From positions 2,790,001 through 2,854,000 of the forward strand of contig NZ_AP019657.1 of NCBI RefSeq assembly GCF_009938225.1: DNA of 64,000 nt, read 5' to 3'. Origin of the DNA: Vibrio ponticus (GTDB taxonomy: Bacteria > Pseudomonadota > Gammaproteobacteria > Enterobacterales > Vibrionaceae). Below the pieces are notes generated by a model. The model had not been told where the DNA came from. It searched no databases and worked only from the letters and a program-made list of their open reading frames with translations. The position numbers and the translations under genes were made by a program. The stretch's first letter is position 1, and the number at the start of each line of letters is the position of its first letter. Of the stretch, positions 9,377 through 19,464 are shown piece after piece.

Positions 9377-9750
9377 TAAAAAAAGCGATAGATTGACTAT
9401 CGCTTTCTAAATGCCATGATGGCTAAACTGGGTTGTACAAAAACTGTACTCCAAATTTCCATTTGTTTTTCGAGCTTTCCCTGCCAAAAAGGTGTTGTTT
9501 GTCATCATCCTAATGAATTTTGGCGTTCCATTACTTCCTGTAGCTGAGCTCTTCCTAAGCCTGATCCTTTCCCCTGTCTGTACCATCAGACGAGTTAACC
9601 ATCCTTATTAAGGCAAACGTCCTGCTTACCTTTCAATCCTTTTTCCATCTGCCAAGTAATCCTTACTTGCATCCATGGAGACCATCCTAGTCTTTTATCC
9701 TGCTCAACATCGTGTTGATGTAGATACTTTACTATCCGAGCCTTTTCAGA
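9377..9750 (-). ncRNA. csrC: CsrB/CsrC-family regulatory RNA (CsrA sequestration)
   Basis: Non-coding RNA predicted to titrate the translational regulator CsrA. Read on the minus strand, the stretch has about 18 GGA triplets in ~370 bases, roughly ten of them AGGA, several in the loop-like contexts TAGGATG and AAGGATG that CsrA prefers. It ends in a clean terminator, stem AAAGCGATAG / CTATCGCTTT (9382-9406) followed by seven T. No ORF fits. It lies beside yihI and near engB, the same neighbourhood as csrC in E. coli. In vibrios the CsrB/C/D RNAs are activated by VarS/VarA. The 5' end is approximate; I see no convincing promoter or VarA box. Whether this is orthologous to CsrB, CsrC or CsrD is uncertain. 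Confidence 0.82.
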
Positions 9751-9943
9751 CAACAGGTCAAACTAAAAAACTGTGGTTAAATAAAATACAAACCCACAAC
9801 ATCATGTATTTAAAGGTTATTTTCAATCTACCTACTCATTTGGCTGAGTAATGAATGGCAAATGTCTTACAAAGTGCTGAGCAAGATCGTCAAACGCGAC
9901 AACATCGTGTGTGTGACATTGATCAAATAAATTAGGGACAAAC

Positions 9944-9972
9944 AAAAAGCCATGTCGTTCGGACATGGCTTT
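9944..9972 (-). terminator. Rho-independent terminator after cytochrome c4
   Basis: Stem AAAGCCATGTC / GACATGGCTTT with a five-base loop and a T run on the minus strand, 26 bp past the cytochrome gene stop. The gap from here to the csr-like RNA (9751-9943) holds no gene. Confidence 0.85.
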
Positions 9973-9997
9973 GAGAGTCTTACTGGAAGATAAGCGT

Positions 9998-10615
9998 TTA
10001 GTGAAGACCACCCACATACTTAGACAGTACGTCGATATCCTCATCGGTTAGTTTCTTCGCAACATCACGCATCATCGCGTTCATATCATTATTGCGGTTA
10101 CCGTCTCTGAATTTCTCTAGCTGCAGCTTGATGTAATCTGCATGCTGACCTGAAATTTTAGGGAATCCAGATAGTTCTGTACCATTACCACGAGGACCAT
10201 GACAAGCAATACAAGCCGCGATGCCGCGCTCAGCATCACCTGCTGCGTAAAGGTTCTTGCCCTGCTCGACCACGTTTTCTGGTGTGGTGTTGTGAGCGAG
10301 TGGTAATGAAGCATAGTAAGCAGCGAGATCTGCCATATCTTGCTCATTCAGTGGCATTGCCATACCACTCATCACAGGGTCATAACGACCTTGTTTACCA
10401 CCACTCGTCATTCCGAGTTTTAGGTCTTTCAGCTGCTTCTCAATATACTTCGCATGCTGACCGGCCAGTGAAGGGTACATTCCAAGTAAACTGTTGCCAT
10501 CCGCTCCATGACACGCAACACAAGTTTGAGATTTTGCTTTACCAGCTTCTATGCTGCCTTGGGCCCATACGGAGCAGCTGGCCAAAAGACTCACAATTAG
10601 CACTAATTTCTTCAT
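9998..10615 (-). CDS. Dihaem cytochrome c4, periplasmic
   Basis: Electron carrier, usually tethered to the periplasmic side and feeding terminal oxidases. The 205-aa protein begins with a signal peptide (MKKLVLIVSLLASCSVWAQG, cleavage near residue 19-20) and has two haem c attachment motifs, CVACH at 32-36 and CIACH at 135-139, one in each of two homologous halves. Candidate axial methionines lie in the segments MSGMAMPL and MNAMMRD. It is monocistronic with its own terminator and is divergent from engB. Two-haem layout and size fit cytochrome c4 (often called cycA or cc4). Confidence 0.93.
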   Translation of the reverse strand: MKKLVLIVSLLASCSVWAQGSIEAGKAKSQTCVACHGADGNSLLGMYPSLAGQHAKYIEKQLKDLKLGMTSGGKQGRYDPVMSGMAMPLNEQDMADLAAYYASLPLAHNTTPENVVEQGKNLYAAGDAERGIAACIACHGPRGNGTELSGFPKISGQHADYIKLQLEKFRDGNRNNDMNAMMRDVAKKLTDEDIDVLSKYVGGLH

Positions 10616-10763
10616 GACATTCCATTATAATTATCAAGCTTCCAGTACCACTCTGCATTGCCACTCATGGTACAATAGGCGACCTCATGCCGAGTACGGT
10701 TATTTTACACAATTTCACAAAAAAGTAATCAATTGACTACACAAAGTCGAGATGGAGTTAACA

Positions 10764-11429
10764 GTGAGCGTAAAAATTAATTACCAAAACACCCATTTCA
10801 TCACAAGTGCGCCTGATATTCGCCACTTGCCAGAGGATGAGGGCATTGAAATTGCGTTCGCTGGACGCTCTAATGCCGGGAAATCGAGCTCTCTTAACCG
10901 TTTGACCAACCAAAAGAGTCTCGCTAAAACCAGTAAAACCCCGGGTCGTACCCAGCTGATCAACCTATTTAAGGTCACTGATGGCTGCCATATCGTCGAC
11001 CTACCAGGGTATGGTTTTGCTCAAGTACCACTAGAAATGAAGAAGAAGTGGCAAAAGTCTCTGGGTGAATATCTACAAAAGCGCCAATGTCTAAAAGGCT
11101 TGGTGGTACTGATGGACATTCGTCATCCGATGAAAGACCTCGACCAACAACTGATCTTCTGGGCGGTGGATAGCGGTATTCCAGTACAAGTTCTGCTCAC
11201 TAAAGCAGACAAACTGAAAAGTGGCGCGCGCAAAGCGGCTGTGCTTAAGATCCGTGAAGATGCCAAAGGTTTCGGTGGCACAGTGAAAGTCGATGCGTTC
11301 TCTTCACTAAAAGGTCTAGGCGTGGATGTTCTGCGTAACAAGCTAGACGAGTGGTTTGCACCTGCATTTGCCGATCTGGTTGATGAAGATTTGGATGCGG
11401 ACCACGCATCAGATCACGACGGCGAATAA
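10764..11429 (+). CDS. engB: Ribosome-biogenesis GTPase EngB (YihA/YsxC)
   Basis: Essential GTPase needed for late assembly of the 50S subunit. Motifs in the 221-aa product: G1 GRSNAGKS at residues 34-41, G3 DLPGYG, G4 TKAD, and the switch I threonine in [13 protein letters not shown] chose the GTG at 10764 because GGAG lies 6 bases upstream and it gives the usual N-terminus MSVKINYQ; the ATG at 10752 would add four residues. A terminator follows. The order polA-spf-engB is conserved with E. coli. Confidence 0.96.
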   Translation: MSVKINYQNTHFITSAPDIRHLPEDEGIEIAFAGRSNAGKSSSLNRLTNQKSLAKTSKTPGRTQLINLFKVTDGCHIVDLPGYGFAQVPLEMKKKWQKSLGEYLQKRQCLKGLVVLMDIRHPMKDLDQQLIFWAVDSGIPVQVLLTKADKLKSGARKAAVLKIREDAKGFGGTVKVDAFSSLKGLGVDVLRNKLDEWFAPAFADLVDEDLDADHASDHDGE

Positions 11430-11448
11430 TTCGCTCATCGACTGATAG

Positions 11449-11477
11449 ATAGCCTCGCTCATGCGAGGCTTTTTTTG
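11449..11477 (+). terminator. Rho-independent terminator after engB
   Basis: Stem AGCCTCGC / GCGAGGCT with a TCAT loop and seven T. Confidence 0.88.
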
Positions 11478-11521
11478 TCTCGAACCAAGCAAAATGCAGG
11501 ACAAAGGTGAAGTAGAATCAA

Positions 11522-11563
11522 GAAAAAGCCCCACTCAACAATGGGGCAACGGGAGAGAATTGT
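11522..11563 (-). ncRNA. Candidate short sRNA downstream of Spot 42
   Basis: In the 734-bp gap between engB and polA a complete small transcription unit can be read on the minus strand. A sigma70 promoter has -35 TTGCGG (11592-11597), a 17-bp spacer and -10 TATAAC (11569-11574). Transcription would start near 11562 and end at the hairpin GCCCCA-N8-TGGGGC (11528-11547) with a T run at 11523-11527, giving about 40-45 nt. No start codon is included. Aliivibrio salmonicida is reported to have a small RNA (VSsrna24) downstream of spf; this could be its counterpart, but I recall only its existence, not its sequence. Confidence 0.55.
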
Positions 11564-11882
11564 AGGTTGTTATAGTTATGTTGCTAGCTTTCCGCAACTC
11601 AAAGGAATTATCAACCCCTCGCCAAATCCCGCTTAAAATGCCTTTATCTGACCCTAGACCTTATCGCTTAAGGGTTAGAGCAAATTGTTTCTTTTCAATT
11701 AGTTAAATTGTCGCTATTTATTTTTTATACGAAATAACAAAAGTGTGATGAAGGAATATTACAGCTTTTTGTAATCAGACGTTTCTATCGCGTAGCAGCG
11801 CTGAGAAAAATTAACTAAGAGAGGAAAAATAGTGTGCTGTGGAGCAGTTTGGAAGTGCGTAGAGAAATTTTCTTTGCCACAA

Positions 11883-11988
11883 GAAAAAACGCCCCAGCCA
11901 AACACTGGCTGGGGCGGCTGAATCAGCCTAATCCAATAACGTGAAACAAAAGGTCTGAAAGATAGAACATCTTACCTCTGTACCCTAC
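11883..11988 (-). ncRNA. spf: Spot 42 RNA
   Basis: Hfq-dependent sRNA that represses catabolic and transport genes when glucose is plentiful and is itself repressed by cAMP-CRP. The minus strand reads GTAGGGTACAGAGGTAAGAT at its 5' end, the same as the E. coli RNA, then TTCTATCTTTCAGACCTTTT, and ends in the terminator stem CGCCCCAGCC / GGCTGGGGCG with T6. Position next to polA is also conserved. The 5' end at 11988 and 3' end at 11883 are set by analogy with E. coli. The stretch 11564-11882 between this RNA and the smaller one carries only the small RNA's promoter and AT-rich DNA. Confidence 0.96.
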
Positions 11989-12100
11989 GTCGATTAATGT
12001 ACAACAATTGGTCAGAATTTCAAAGTCATTTTGTAAGTTTTTTTCAGCTTTTTTAGTTAAAACAACACAAACCCCTTTTCGCAACTGGCTTTTTTAACCG

Positions 12101-12131
12101 CAAAAAAAAGCCAGCATTTGTGCGCTGGCTC
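12101..12131 (-). terminator. Rho-independent terminator after polA
   Basis: Stem AGCCAGC / GCTGGCT with an 8-base T run on the minus strand, 33 bp past the polA stop. An AT-rich stretch with further T runs (12030-12100) lies between it and the Spot 42 promoter. Confidence 0.85.
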
Positions 12132-12163
12132 ATGTTAAATGTTAAATATTGTTCATTTTTTGT

Positions 12164-14959
12164 CTAGTGAGCCTGTTCCCAGTTGTCACCATGACCAGCT
12201 TCAGCAATAAGAGGTACTTCTAACTGAGCAGCAGATTCCATCAATTTTTGTACTTTTGTTTCAATTTCGGCTAAAGCAGACTCTTGAACTTCAAACACCA
12301 GTTCATCGTGTACTTGCATCAGCAATTTCACTCGACCGTCGCCTTCTTTTTCGATCCACTCATCAACCAACAGCATCGCTTTTTTAATAATGTCAGCCGC
12401 AGTACCTTGCATCGGAGCGTTGATTGCCGCTCGCTCTGCTGCTTTACGACGCATACCGTTGCGTGATTGAATTTCCGGCAGGTGTAGACGACGACCGTAA
12501 ATCGTCTCAACATACCCTTTTTCTGCTGCCGCACTGCGCGTGTCTTCCATGTACTGCATCACGCCAGGGTAACGTTCAAAGTACTTGTTCATGTACTCTT
12601 GCGCTTCACCACGAGGAATACCGAGTTGCTTCGCCAGACCAAAAGCACTCATACCGTAAATGAGACCAAAGTTCACCGCTTTAGCACGACGACGCTGCTC
12701 TGAGGTGACATTCTCAATCGTGGTTCCCATGATTTCCGCCGCCGTTGCTGCGTGAATATCTTTACCCTCACGGAAGGCGTCTAATAACGCTTGGTCACCC
12801 GATAGGTGCGCCATAATACGCAATTCGATTTGTGAGTAGTCGACTGCCATAATTTTGTAGCCGTGCGGTGCAACAAAAGCTTGGCGAATGCGACGACCTT
12901 CTTCATTACGAATTGGAATGTTCTGTAAGTTTGGATCGGTCGATGATAGGCGTCCTGTCGCCGTCACCGCTTGATGATAAGAAGTATGCACGCGACCCGT
13001 TTCTGGGTTAATCATCTTCGGTAGCTTATCGGTATAAGTTGATTTCAGTTTAGCTAACCCGCGGTATTCCAAAATCAATTTTGGTAATGGATAGTCCAAA
13101 GCCAGCTCTTGCAGTACTTCTTCATTGGTCGACGGTGTGCCTGATGGTGTCTTCTTCACCACTGGCAGACCCATTTTTTCAAACAAAATCGCTTGTAGTT
13201 GCTTCGGTGAGTTCATATTGAACTCCTGCTCAGCTAACTCATACGCTTTTTGTTCTAGCTCATCTAAACGTACCGCAATCTCTTGAGATTGTGCCGCCAG
13301 CATCATGTCGTCAATCAGTACGCCGGTGCGTTCAATACGTGAAAGTACTGGCACAAGTGGCACTTCAATCTGCTGATAAATGGCATTTAACTTTTCGTCT
13401 TGGAGCAAATGTTCATTAAGACGATTATGCAGACGCAAAGTCACATCAGCATCTTCGGCAGCGTATGGTGCAGCCTGCTCGAGATCAATTTGATTAAACG
13501 TCAGCTGATTTTTGCCTTTGCCAGCAATTTGCTCAAAAGAGATGCAGCTATGCTGAAGGAAACGCAGTGCTAGGCTATCCATATCATGCTTGCCGCCTAC
13601 ACTGTTGTAAACGTAAGACGCCAGCATGGTGTCGTATTTGATGCCGCGCATCTTAATGTCATAACGTGCCAGCACACTCGCATCGTACTTAAGGTTTTGA
13701 CCGACTTTGGCTTGATTCTCGTCTTCAAGAATTGGTTTTAACTGCGCTAACACCCAATCGCGATCAAGCTGCTCAGGTGCATCCAAATAATCGTGCGCAA
13801 CCGGCACATAGGCAGCAACGCCCTCTTCCACCGCAAATGACAAACCAACTAGGTTCGCCACCATGTAATCTAAGCTGTCGGTTTCGGTATCAAAGGCAAA
13901 CACGTCTGCCGCTTTCAACTTCTCTAACCACTCAGCAAAGGTCTCTTTGTCCACAATGGTTTGGTATTGGCTGCGATCAATGGTTACCGCTGCTGTATTG
14001 ATCTCAGCTTGGCTCGCAGACGCAGTCGTGGCTGCCACTGCGCCTGACTTCTCATCTGCCTCAACCACACCGCTGCCGCCTTCGAGTAGCTCATTGAGCC
14101 AAGACTTAAACACCAGCTGACCAAATAGCTTAATCAGCTCATCTTTATTTGGTTCTGCTTTTACTAGCTCTTGCGGTTTAAACTCCATCTCGACATCAAG
14201 TTTGATGGTCGCAAGCTCGTAAGAAAGCAGCGCATTGTCTTTATTGTCGACTAACTTTTTCGCCATGGTTTTCGAGCCACGGAAACCCAGTGGCGCAATA
14301 TCATCAAGGTTTTCAAATAACTTATCTAAACCACCGATGCCTTGTAGCAATGCTGTTGCAGTTTTATCACCCACACCTGGTACACCAGGAATGTTATCGA
14401 CTTTGTCACCCATCAACGCAAGGTAATCGATGATAAGCTCTGGCGGGATACCAAATTTTTCAATCACGCCTTCACGATCCAATACCACATTGGTCATGGT
14501 GTTGATCAAGGTAACATTCTCATCCACCAGCTGAGCCATATCTTTATCCCCAGTACTGATCAATACTGGAATGCCTTGCTGAGAGGCTTGAGAAGCTAAC
14601 GTGCCGATCACGTCATCCGCCTCAACGCCCGAGATCGAGATCAATGGCAGACCCATTGCACGGATCACATTGTGTAATGGCTCGATTTGGCAACGCAGAT
14701 CATCCGGCATTGGCGGACGATTCGCTTTGTATTCCGGATACATATCATCACGAAAAGTCTTACCTTTGGCATCAAACACCACCGCGATACGATCTGACGC
14801 AAATTGGCGCATCATACTGCGCAACATATTCACCACACCGTAAACAGCGTTAGTCGGAATTTCACCATTACTCATAGTGCCTGGATAGGCATGGAATGCA
14901 CGATAGAGGTAAGAAGAACCGTCGATCAGAATCAGTGGATTATCTGGAATGCGAGCCAT
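12164..14959 (-). CDS. polA: DNA polymerase I
   Basis: Removes RNA primers, fills gaps in Okazaki fragments and takes part in excision repair. At 931 aa it is full length (E. coli 928). The N-terminal 5' nuclease domain starts [16 protein letters not shown] and contains the helix-hairpin-helix [10 protein letters not shown]. The 3'-5' exonuclease has the FDTETDSLD motif and keeps its acidic residues. The polymerase domain shows motif A ([14 protein letters not shown]), motif B ([14 protein letters not shown]) and motif C ([10 protein letters not shown]). The region upstream has possible DnaA boxes at 15093-15126. It is transcribed alone, towards spf. Confidence 0.98.
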   Translation of the reverse strand: MARIPDNPLILIDGSSYLYRAFHAYPGTMSNGEIPTNAVYGVVNMLRSMMRQFASDRIAVVFDAKGKTFRDDMYPEYKANRPPMPDDLRCQIEPLHNVIRAMGLPLISISGVEADDVIGTLASQASQQGIPVLISTGDKDMAQLVDENVTLINTMTNVVLDREGVIEKFGIPPELIIDYLALMGDKVDNIPGVPGVGDKTATALLQGIGGLDKLFENLDDIAPLGFRGSKTMAKKLVDNKDNALLSYELATIKLDVEMEFKPQELVKAEPNKDELIKLFGQLVFKSWLNELLEGGSGVVEADEKSGAVAATTASASQAEINTAAVTIDRSQYQTIVDKETFAEWLEKLKAADVFAFDTETDSLDYMVANLVGLSFAVEEGVAAYVPVAHDYLDAPEQLDRDWVLAQLKPILEDENQAKVGQNLKYDASVLARYDIKMRGIKYDTMLASYVYNSVGGKHDMDSLALRFLQHSCISFEQIAGKGKNQLTFNQIDLEQAAPYAAEDADVTLRLHNRLNEHLLQDEKLNAIYQQIEVPLVPVLSRIERTGVLIDDMMLAAQSQEIAVRLDELEQKAYELAEQEFNMNSPKQLQAILFEKMGLPVVKKTPSGTPSTNEEVLQELALDYPLPKLILEYRGLAKLKSTYTDKLPKMINPETGRVHTSYHQAVTATGRLSSTDPNLQNIPIRNEEGRRIRQAFVAPHGYKIMAVDYSQIELRIMAHLSGDQALLDAFREGKDIHAATAAEIMGTTIENVTSEQRRRAKAVNFGLIYGMSAFGLAKQLGIPRGEAQEYMNKYFERYPGVMQYMEDTRSAAAEKGYVETIYGRRLHLPEIQSRNGMRRKAAERAAINAPMQGTAADIIKKAMLLVDEWIEKEGDGRVKLLMQVHDELVFEVQESALAEIETKVQKLMESAAQLEVPLIAEAGHGDNWEQAH

Positions 14960-15092
14960 AGTCTTATAGTTTCCAAAGAGAATGCAAATTAGATCTGCTT
15001 AGGATGCCACGACTAGGTCGGCGATGCCATGCAAACTCTGTGATGTCTCTAGCGAGATTTGTTGAATAAGCCACCACATGATGTGGTCACCT

Positions 15093-15126
15093 GTGGATAA
15101 CTCTGTTTATAATAATTATCCACCGA
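15093..15126. promoter_or_regulatory. Pair of DnaA-box-like sites upstream of polA
   Basis: TGTGGATAA at 15093-15101 is an exact DnaA box (TTATCCACA) read on the minus strand. TTATCCACC at 15118-15126 is an 8 of 9 match in the opposite direction, 16 bases away. The palindrome ACCACATGATGTGGT (15074-15088) lies just downstream towards polA. About 70 bp further upstream, four GATC Dam sites fall in 34 bp (15194-15227). DnaA has been reported to influence polA expression in E. coli, so a role in polA control is possible; a chance pair cannot be excluded. Confidence 0.5.
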
Positions 15127-15283
15127 CATTGACTAATGTCACACTTTTCTGAAATTAAAATATAAATGATTGTATATAAATGAAAAATCAAAAGATCGAT
15201 CCTTTTTTTAGCGATCTAAAAACGATCCTTGACTGTGGAAAAGAGTGCTGGTGCCCTTTTGCTCAAAGGCAAATTAAACGCAT

Positions 15284-15510
15284 AAAAAAAGCGACACCTT
15301 TCGATGTCGCCTAGCAAAAAAGAGTCAAAGCTTTTCATGTTGGAACATGCCGCTTTGCCATAAAGCTATAAATTACACTGGAAGCAATGTGAGCAATGTC
15401 GTGTCAAAAAGAACTTGTGTAAGTCCGTTAAGTTCTGTGTCATCACTAAATCCAATCGGTTGAATCTGGTAAATCAACGTCCTTGTGAACTTTCCTCATT
15501 CCCTAAGACG
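15284..15510 (-). ncRNA. ryhB: RyhB iron-responsive small RNA
   Basis: Hfq-dependent sRNA that represses iron-using proteins when iron is scarce. The conserved core CACGACATTGCTCACATTGC followed by TTCCAGT (minus strand, plus coordinates 15377-15403) is identical to the E. coli core. The transcript would begin near 15510, just after a promoter with a Fur box, and end at the terminator stem GCGACA / TGTCGC with a T run at 15283-15310. The resulting ~227 nt is much longer than the ~90 nt of E. coli but matches the >200-nt RyhB known in Vibrio cholerae. It sits between polA and hemB. Confidence 0.95.
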
Positions 15511-15516
15511 AGATTA

Positions 15517-15545
15517 ATAATAATGATTCTCATTTAACTCGTCAA
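15517..15545 (-). promoter_or_regulatory. ryhB promoter with overlapping Fur box
   Basis: On the minus strand, -35 TTGACG (15540-15545), a 17-bp spacer and -10 TATTAT (15517-15522). The 15-bp sequence TGAGAATCATTATTA (15518-15532) matches the 7-1-7 Fur consensus at 13 of 15 positions and covers the -10 box and most of the spacer, so Fur-Fe2+ would block polymerase. Confidence 0.85.
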
Positions 15546-15643
15546 CATCTAAATGAGAAAAAATCTCATTTATTTTTTACAACCTAGTTAAGTAATTGTT
15601 TTAAATTAAAACAATGCCATTTTCGTTAATCAAACTTCAGGCA

Positions 15644-15670
15644 ATAAAAAAGGTCAGCATCGCTGACCTT
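15644..15670 (-). terminator. Rho-independent terminator after hemB
   Basis: Stem AAGGTCAGC / GCTGACCTT with an ATC-type loop and T6 on the minus strand, 19 bp after the hemB stop. It insulates hemB from ryhB. Confidence 0.87.
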
Positions 15671-15688
15671 GCAAAACTGAATAAACGC

Positions 15689-16798
<1,110 letters not shown>

Positions 16799-16884
16799 CT
16801 AGCGCCAATAGCGAAAAATGCAAAAAATGACCTCGGCTTCACACTGCCGTATACTCATGCCATCAGTGATAAAAGAGTACTACC

Positions 16885-17646
16885 ATGATCGATACCCATG
16901 CGCATATTTACGCGAGCGAGTTTGATAACGATCGCGACCAAGTGGTTGAGCGCGCGCTAGCTCAAGGCATCAGTAATATTTTACTGCCAAATATTGACCT
17001 TGACTCTATCGAGCCAATGTTGGCGACGGAAGCCGCCTATCCGCAAATTTGCCGCTCAATGATGGGCTTACATCCATGCTATGTCGATGGCAATGTCGAG
17101 CAAACTCTTGCCACCATCCATAGTTGGTTTAGCAAACACTCTTTTATTGCCGTAGGTGAAATTGGTATCGACCTATACTGGGATAAAACCTATAAAGCTG
17201 AACAAGAGCATGCATTTGTGACCCAACTTAATTGGGCGAAAGAGATGCAACTGCCAGTGGTGATCCACACCCGTGATTCGATTGAAGAAACCTTAGCACT
17301 GCTGGAAAAAGAACAAGACGGCTCACTGAGCGGCGTGTTCCACTGCTTTGGTGGCAGTGTAGAAGAAGCCAAAGCGATCAACGATCTTGGTTTTCATTTA
17401 GGCTTAGGGGGCGTATCGACGTTTAAAAATGGTGGGATGGATAAAGTGATCCCGCACTTAGATATGAACTACGTGATTTTAGAAACCGACTGCCCTTATC
17501 TCGCGCCTGTGCCTCATCGCGGTAAACGCAATGAGCCCGCTTATGTTTCCTTAGTCGCCGAGAAAGTTGCAGAGCTCAGAGAGCAGAAATTAGACGAGAT
17601 TGTCGCAATAACCAACAAAAATACCCATTCGTTGTTTAATATTTAA
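16885..17646 (+). CDS. TatD-family metal-dependent hydrolase (YjjV-like)
   Basis: Probable DNase or D-aminoacyl-type hydrolase of the amidohydrolase superfamily, 253 aa. Metal ligands of the family are visible: HAH at residues 5-7, the glutamate in VGEIGID, and the histidines in VIHTRDS and VFHCFGG, then the aspartate in ETDCPYLAP. The C-terminal segment RNEPAYVSLVAEKVAEL is typical. The gene is monocistronic, divergent from hemB. TatD proteins are not part of the Tat translocase; here the gene is near, but opposite to, tatABC. Whether it is TatD proper or a paralogue such as YjjV cannot be settled from sequence alone. Confidence 0.9.
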   Translation: MIDTHAHIYASEFDNDRDQVVERALAQGISNILLPNIDLDSIEPMLATEAAYPQICRSMMGLHPCYVDGNVEQTLATIHSWFSKHSFIAVGEIGIDLYWDKTYKAEQEHAFVTQLNWAKEMQLPVVIHTRDSIEETLALLEKEQDGSLSGVFHCFGGSVEEAKAINDLGFHLGLGGVSTFKNGGMDKVIPHLDMNYVILETDCPYLAPVPHRGKRNEPAYVSLVAEKVAELREQKLDEIVAITNKNTHSLFNI

Positions 17647-17760
17647 GAAAAAAACTACAACAAGTTTCATTAAACTGTGTAAAAAGGTGATCTGTACCAA
17701 AAACATTGCATTGCCACTAATTTAGTATTACTCCCCTCAGAAGTAACCGAGGTGACTAAA

Positions 17761-17877
17761 ATGTGCGACCATGCTAAGTACTTACAAAGACAGCACCGTA
17801 CGTTTTGGCAAAAGTTATTGGGCATTAAAGAAGTTTACCGATGCTCGAATTGTGGACATATCACTAAAATTAGGTAA
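17761..17877 (+). CDS. Small zinc-ribbon-like peptide, 38 aa
   Basis: An unrecognised small gene between the TatD hydrolase and tatC. ATG at 17761 is preceded by GAGGTGAC, a good ribosome site, and the frame ends at TAA 17877. The peptide is basic (several Lys and Arg) and has CDH at residues 2-4 and CSNCGH at 28-33, so C2/H4 and C28/C31 could hold one zinc ion. A strong bidirectional terminator follows 37 bp later. Coding status is supported by the ribosome site, Cys pairs and terminator, but I cannot test conservation. Confidence 0.6.
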   Translation: MCDHAKYLQRQHRTFWQKLLGIKEVYRCSNCGHITKIR

Positions 17878-17913
17878 TTACTTGTCGACTGTACTGCTGC
17901 TAGCGTTCGAAAT

Positions 17914-17945
17914 AAAAAAGGCTTGCCACTTGGCAAGCCTTTTTA
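17914..17945. terminator. Bidirectional terminator between the 38-aa gene and tatC
   Basis: Near-perfect 15-bp stem, AAAAAGGCTTGCCA / TGGCAAGCCTTTTT with a two-base loop, A run on one side and T run on the other. Confidence 0.9.
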
Positions 17946-17963
17946 GCATTTTGTGTCGAAAAC

Positions 17964-18722
17964 CTATTGGCTTTCCTCTTCGCTTTCATTCTCGTCTTCA
18001 TCTTTGCGTACATAGAATCGCGCAAAGAACAAACCGACCTCAAACAACAAACACATCGGGATAGCGAGTAAGGTTTGCGAAATCATATCTGGCGGCGTCA
18101 GTAACATACCAACGATAAACGCAATCACGATGATATAAGGGCGCTTTTCACGCAGGCTGTCTGGGTCCGTCGCACCCGTCCAGCAAAGCAAAATAATCGC
18201 CACCGGAACTTCAAACGCAATACCGAAGGCTAAGAAGAGCGCCAAGACAAAGTCGAGATAACTCGAGATATCGGTGGCAAACTCAACGCCACCAAGCGAA
18301 ATGGCAGTAAAGAAGCCAAACACCAGCGGAAACACCACAAAGTACGCAAACGCCACACCTGCATAGAACAAGAGTGAGCTTGAGAACATCAGCGGCATAA
18401 TTAAACGACGCTCATGCTTGTACAATCCTGGTGCGACAAATGCCCATACCTGATAAAGGATAACTGGCACCGCAACAAAGACTGAAGCAATTAAGGTCAG
18501 TTTAAGTGGGGTAAAGAATGGCGATGCAACATCGGTTGCAATCATTGTCGCCCCTTCAGGCAACTTATCAACCAGTGGCTTAGATACAAACTCATAGATG
18601 TCATTTGAGAAGTAAATTAAACCAACAAAAACCACCAGCACAGCCAAGATTGCACGCAACAAGCGGTTTCTTAACTCAAGTAGATGGCTGATTAAAGGTT
18701 GTGTCTGCTCGACAGAGGACAT
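17964..18722 (-). CDS. tatC: Sec-independent translocase subunit TatC
   Basis: Multispanning receptor of the twin-arginine translocase; it recognises the RR signal and recruits TatA. The start at 18722 has GAGG 6 bases upstream and begins [10 protein letters not shown]; the ATG 12 bases upstream has none. The conserved N-terminus [13 protein letters not shown] and the motif [12 protein letters not shown] are seen, with six predicted membrane segments over 252 aa and a charged C-terminal tail. It is the third gene of tatA-tatB-tatC; a hairpin (GGAGCT / AGCTCC, about 18751-18774) lies in the 64-bp tatB-tatC gap and may modulate message stability. Confidence 0.96.
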   Translation of the reverse strand: MSSVEQTQPLISHLLELRNRLLRAILAVLVVFVGLIYFSNDIYEFVSKPLVDKLPEGATMIATDVASPFFTPLKLTLIASVFVAVPVILYQVWAFVAPGLYKHERRLIMPLMFSSSLLFYAGVAFAYFVVFPLVFGFFTAISLGGVEFATDISSYLDFVLALFLAFGIAFEVPVAIILLCWTGATDPDSLREKRPYIIVIAFIVGMLLTPPDMISQTLLAIPMCLLFEVGLFFARFYVRKDEDENESEEESQ

Positions 18723-18786
18723 ATCAAACCTCATTCAAAAAGATCAAAAAGGAGCTACAGTTACATTGCAGCTCCTCACGATGAGA

Positions 18787-19167
18787 CTACTCGGCTTTCT
18801 TATCTGCAGGGGCAGTGCTCTCAGTAGAAAGTGGCTTAGTTTCCACCTCTACCTTGCTGGTCTCTGTAGCCTTTTGAGCATAGGGACGCTGCACCTCTTG
18901 CGCCGCTTTCTTGAGTTCATCCACTGAAGACTTCAATTCCGGAGATAGATCTTCCATCCCCATCTGTTCAGCTTTGCGAAGGTTCTCTTGCAGTTCTTGG
19001 ATCTTGAGTTCGTGATTGATTTCATCTTTCACGTTGTTTGCCATGCTTTTCGCAGATGAGATAAAGCGCGACACACTGCGAATTGCGTGTGGCAAACGTT
19101 CAGGACCTAAAACGACGAGCGCGACGACAGATATTAATACCAGTTCCCAAAAACCGATATCAAACAC
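18787..19167 (-). CDS. tatB: Sec-independent translocase subunit TatB
   Basis: Receptor subunit that acts with TatC. The 126-aa protein has one N-terminal membrane helix ([25 protein letters not shown]), with the conserved glutamate at residue 8 and the GPERLP hinge, followed by an amphipathic helix and a charged, probably flexible tail. TatB differs from TatA in its length and the GPxRLP hinge. It starts 3 bp after tatA ends. Confidence 0.95.
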   Translation of the reverse strand: MFDIGFWELVLISVVALVVLGPERLPHAIRSVSRFISSAKSMANNVKDEINHELKIQELQENLRKAEQMGMEDLSPELKSSVDELKKAAQEVQRPYAQKATETSKVEVETKPLSTESTAPADKKAE

Positions 19168-19170
19168 GTG

Positions 19171-19413
19171 TTATGCCTGCTCTTTGTCTTTCTTAGTTTC
19201 AGCAGTCGCTTCAGTCTTCTGCTGCTCTAGATTTTTAGGTTCGAAGTCAGCGTCTTTCTTCTCTTGCTGAGCTTCCTCGTCACTCATTGCTTTCTTGAAG
19301 CCTTTTACTGCGCTACCCAAGTCACCACCGATGTTACGTAGTTTCTTTGTACCAAACAGCAAGATTACAATCACAGCAATAATAAGAAGTTGCCAAATAC
19401 TAATACCACCCAT
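19171..19413 (-). CDS. tatA: Sec-independent translocase pore subunit TatA
   Basis: Forms the size-adjusting conducting assembly of the Tat system. The 80-aa protein has one helix ([17 protein letters not shown]) and the FGTKKLR hinge, followed by the amphipathic segment [16 protein letters not shown] and a charged Glu/Lys-rich tail. First gene of tatABC, 51 bp downstream of ubiB. Confidence 0.95.
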   Translation of the reverse strand: MGGISIWQLLIIAVIVILLFGTKKLRNIGGDLGSAVKGFKKAMSDEEAQQEKKDADFEPKNLEQQKTEATAETKKDKEQA

Positions 19414-19464
19414 TCTTTTTACCTCGGGTTCTATTAAACAAAAATTATCGTTAAAGTCTAACGC

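Noticed and set aside
9311..9997. Possible protein gene in the 687-bp gap before cytochrome c4
   Set aside because: Short frames only, and the minus-strand GGA repeats plus terminator explain the region better as an RNA gene.
10282..10617. 111-aa plus-strand ORF opposite cytochrome c4
   Set aside because: Shadow of the well-supported cytochrome gene, no ribosome site.
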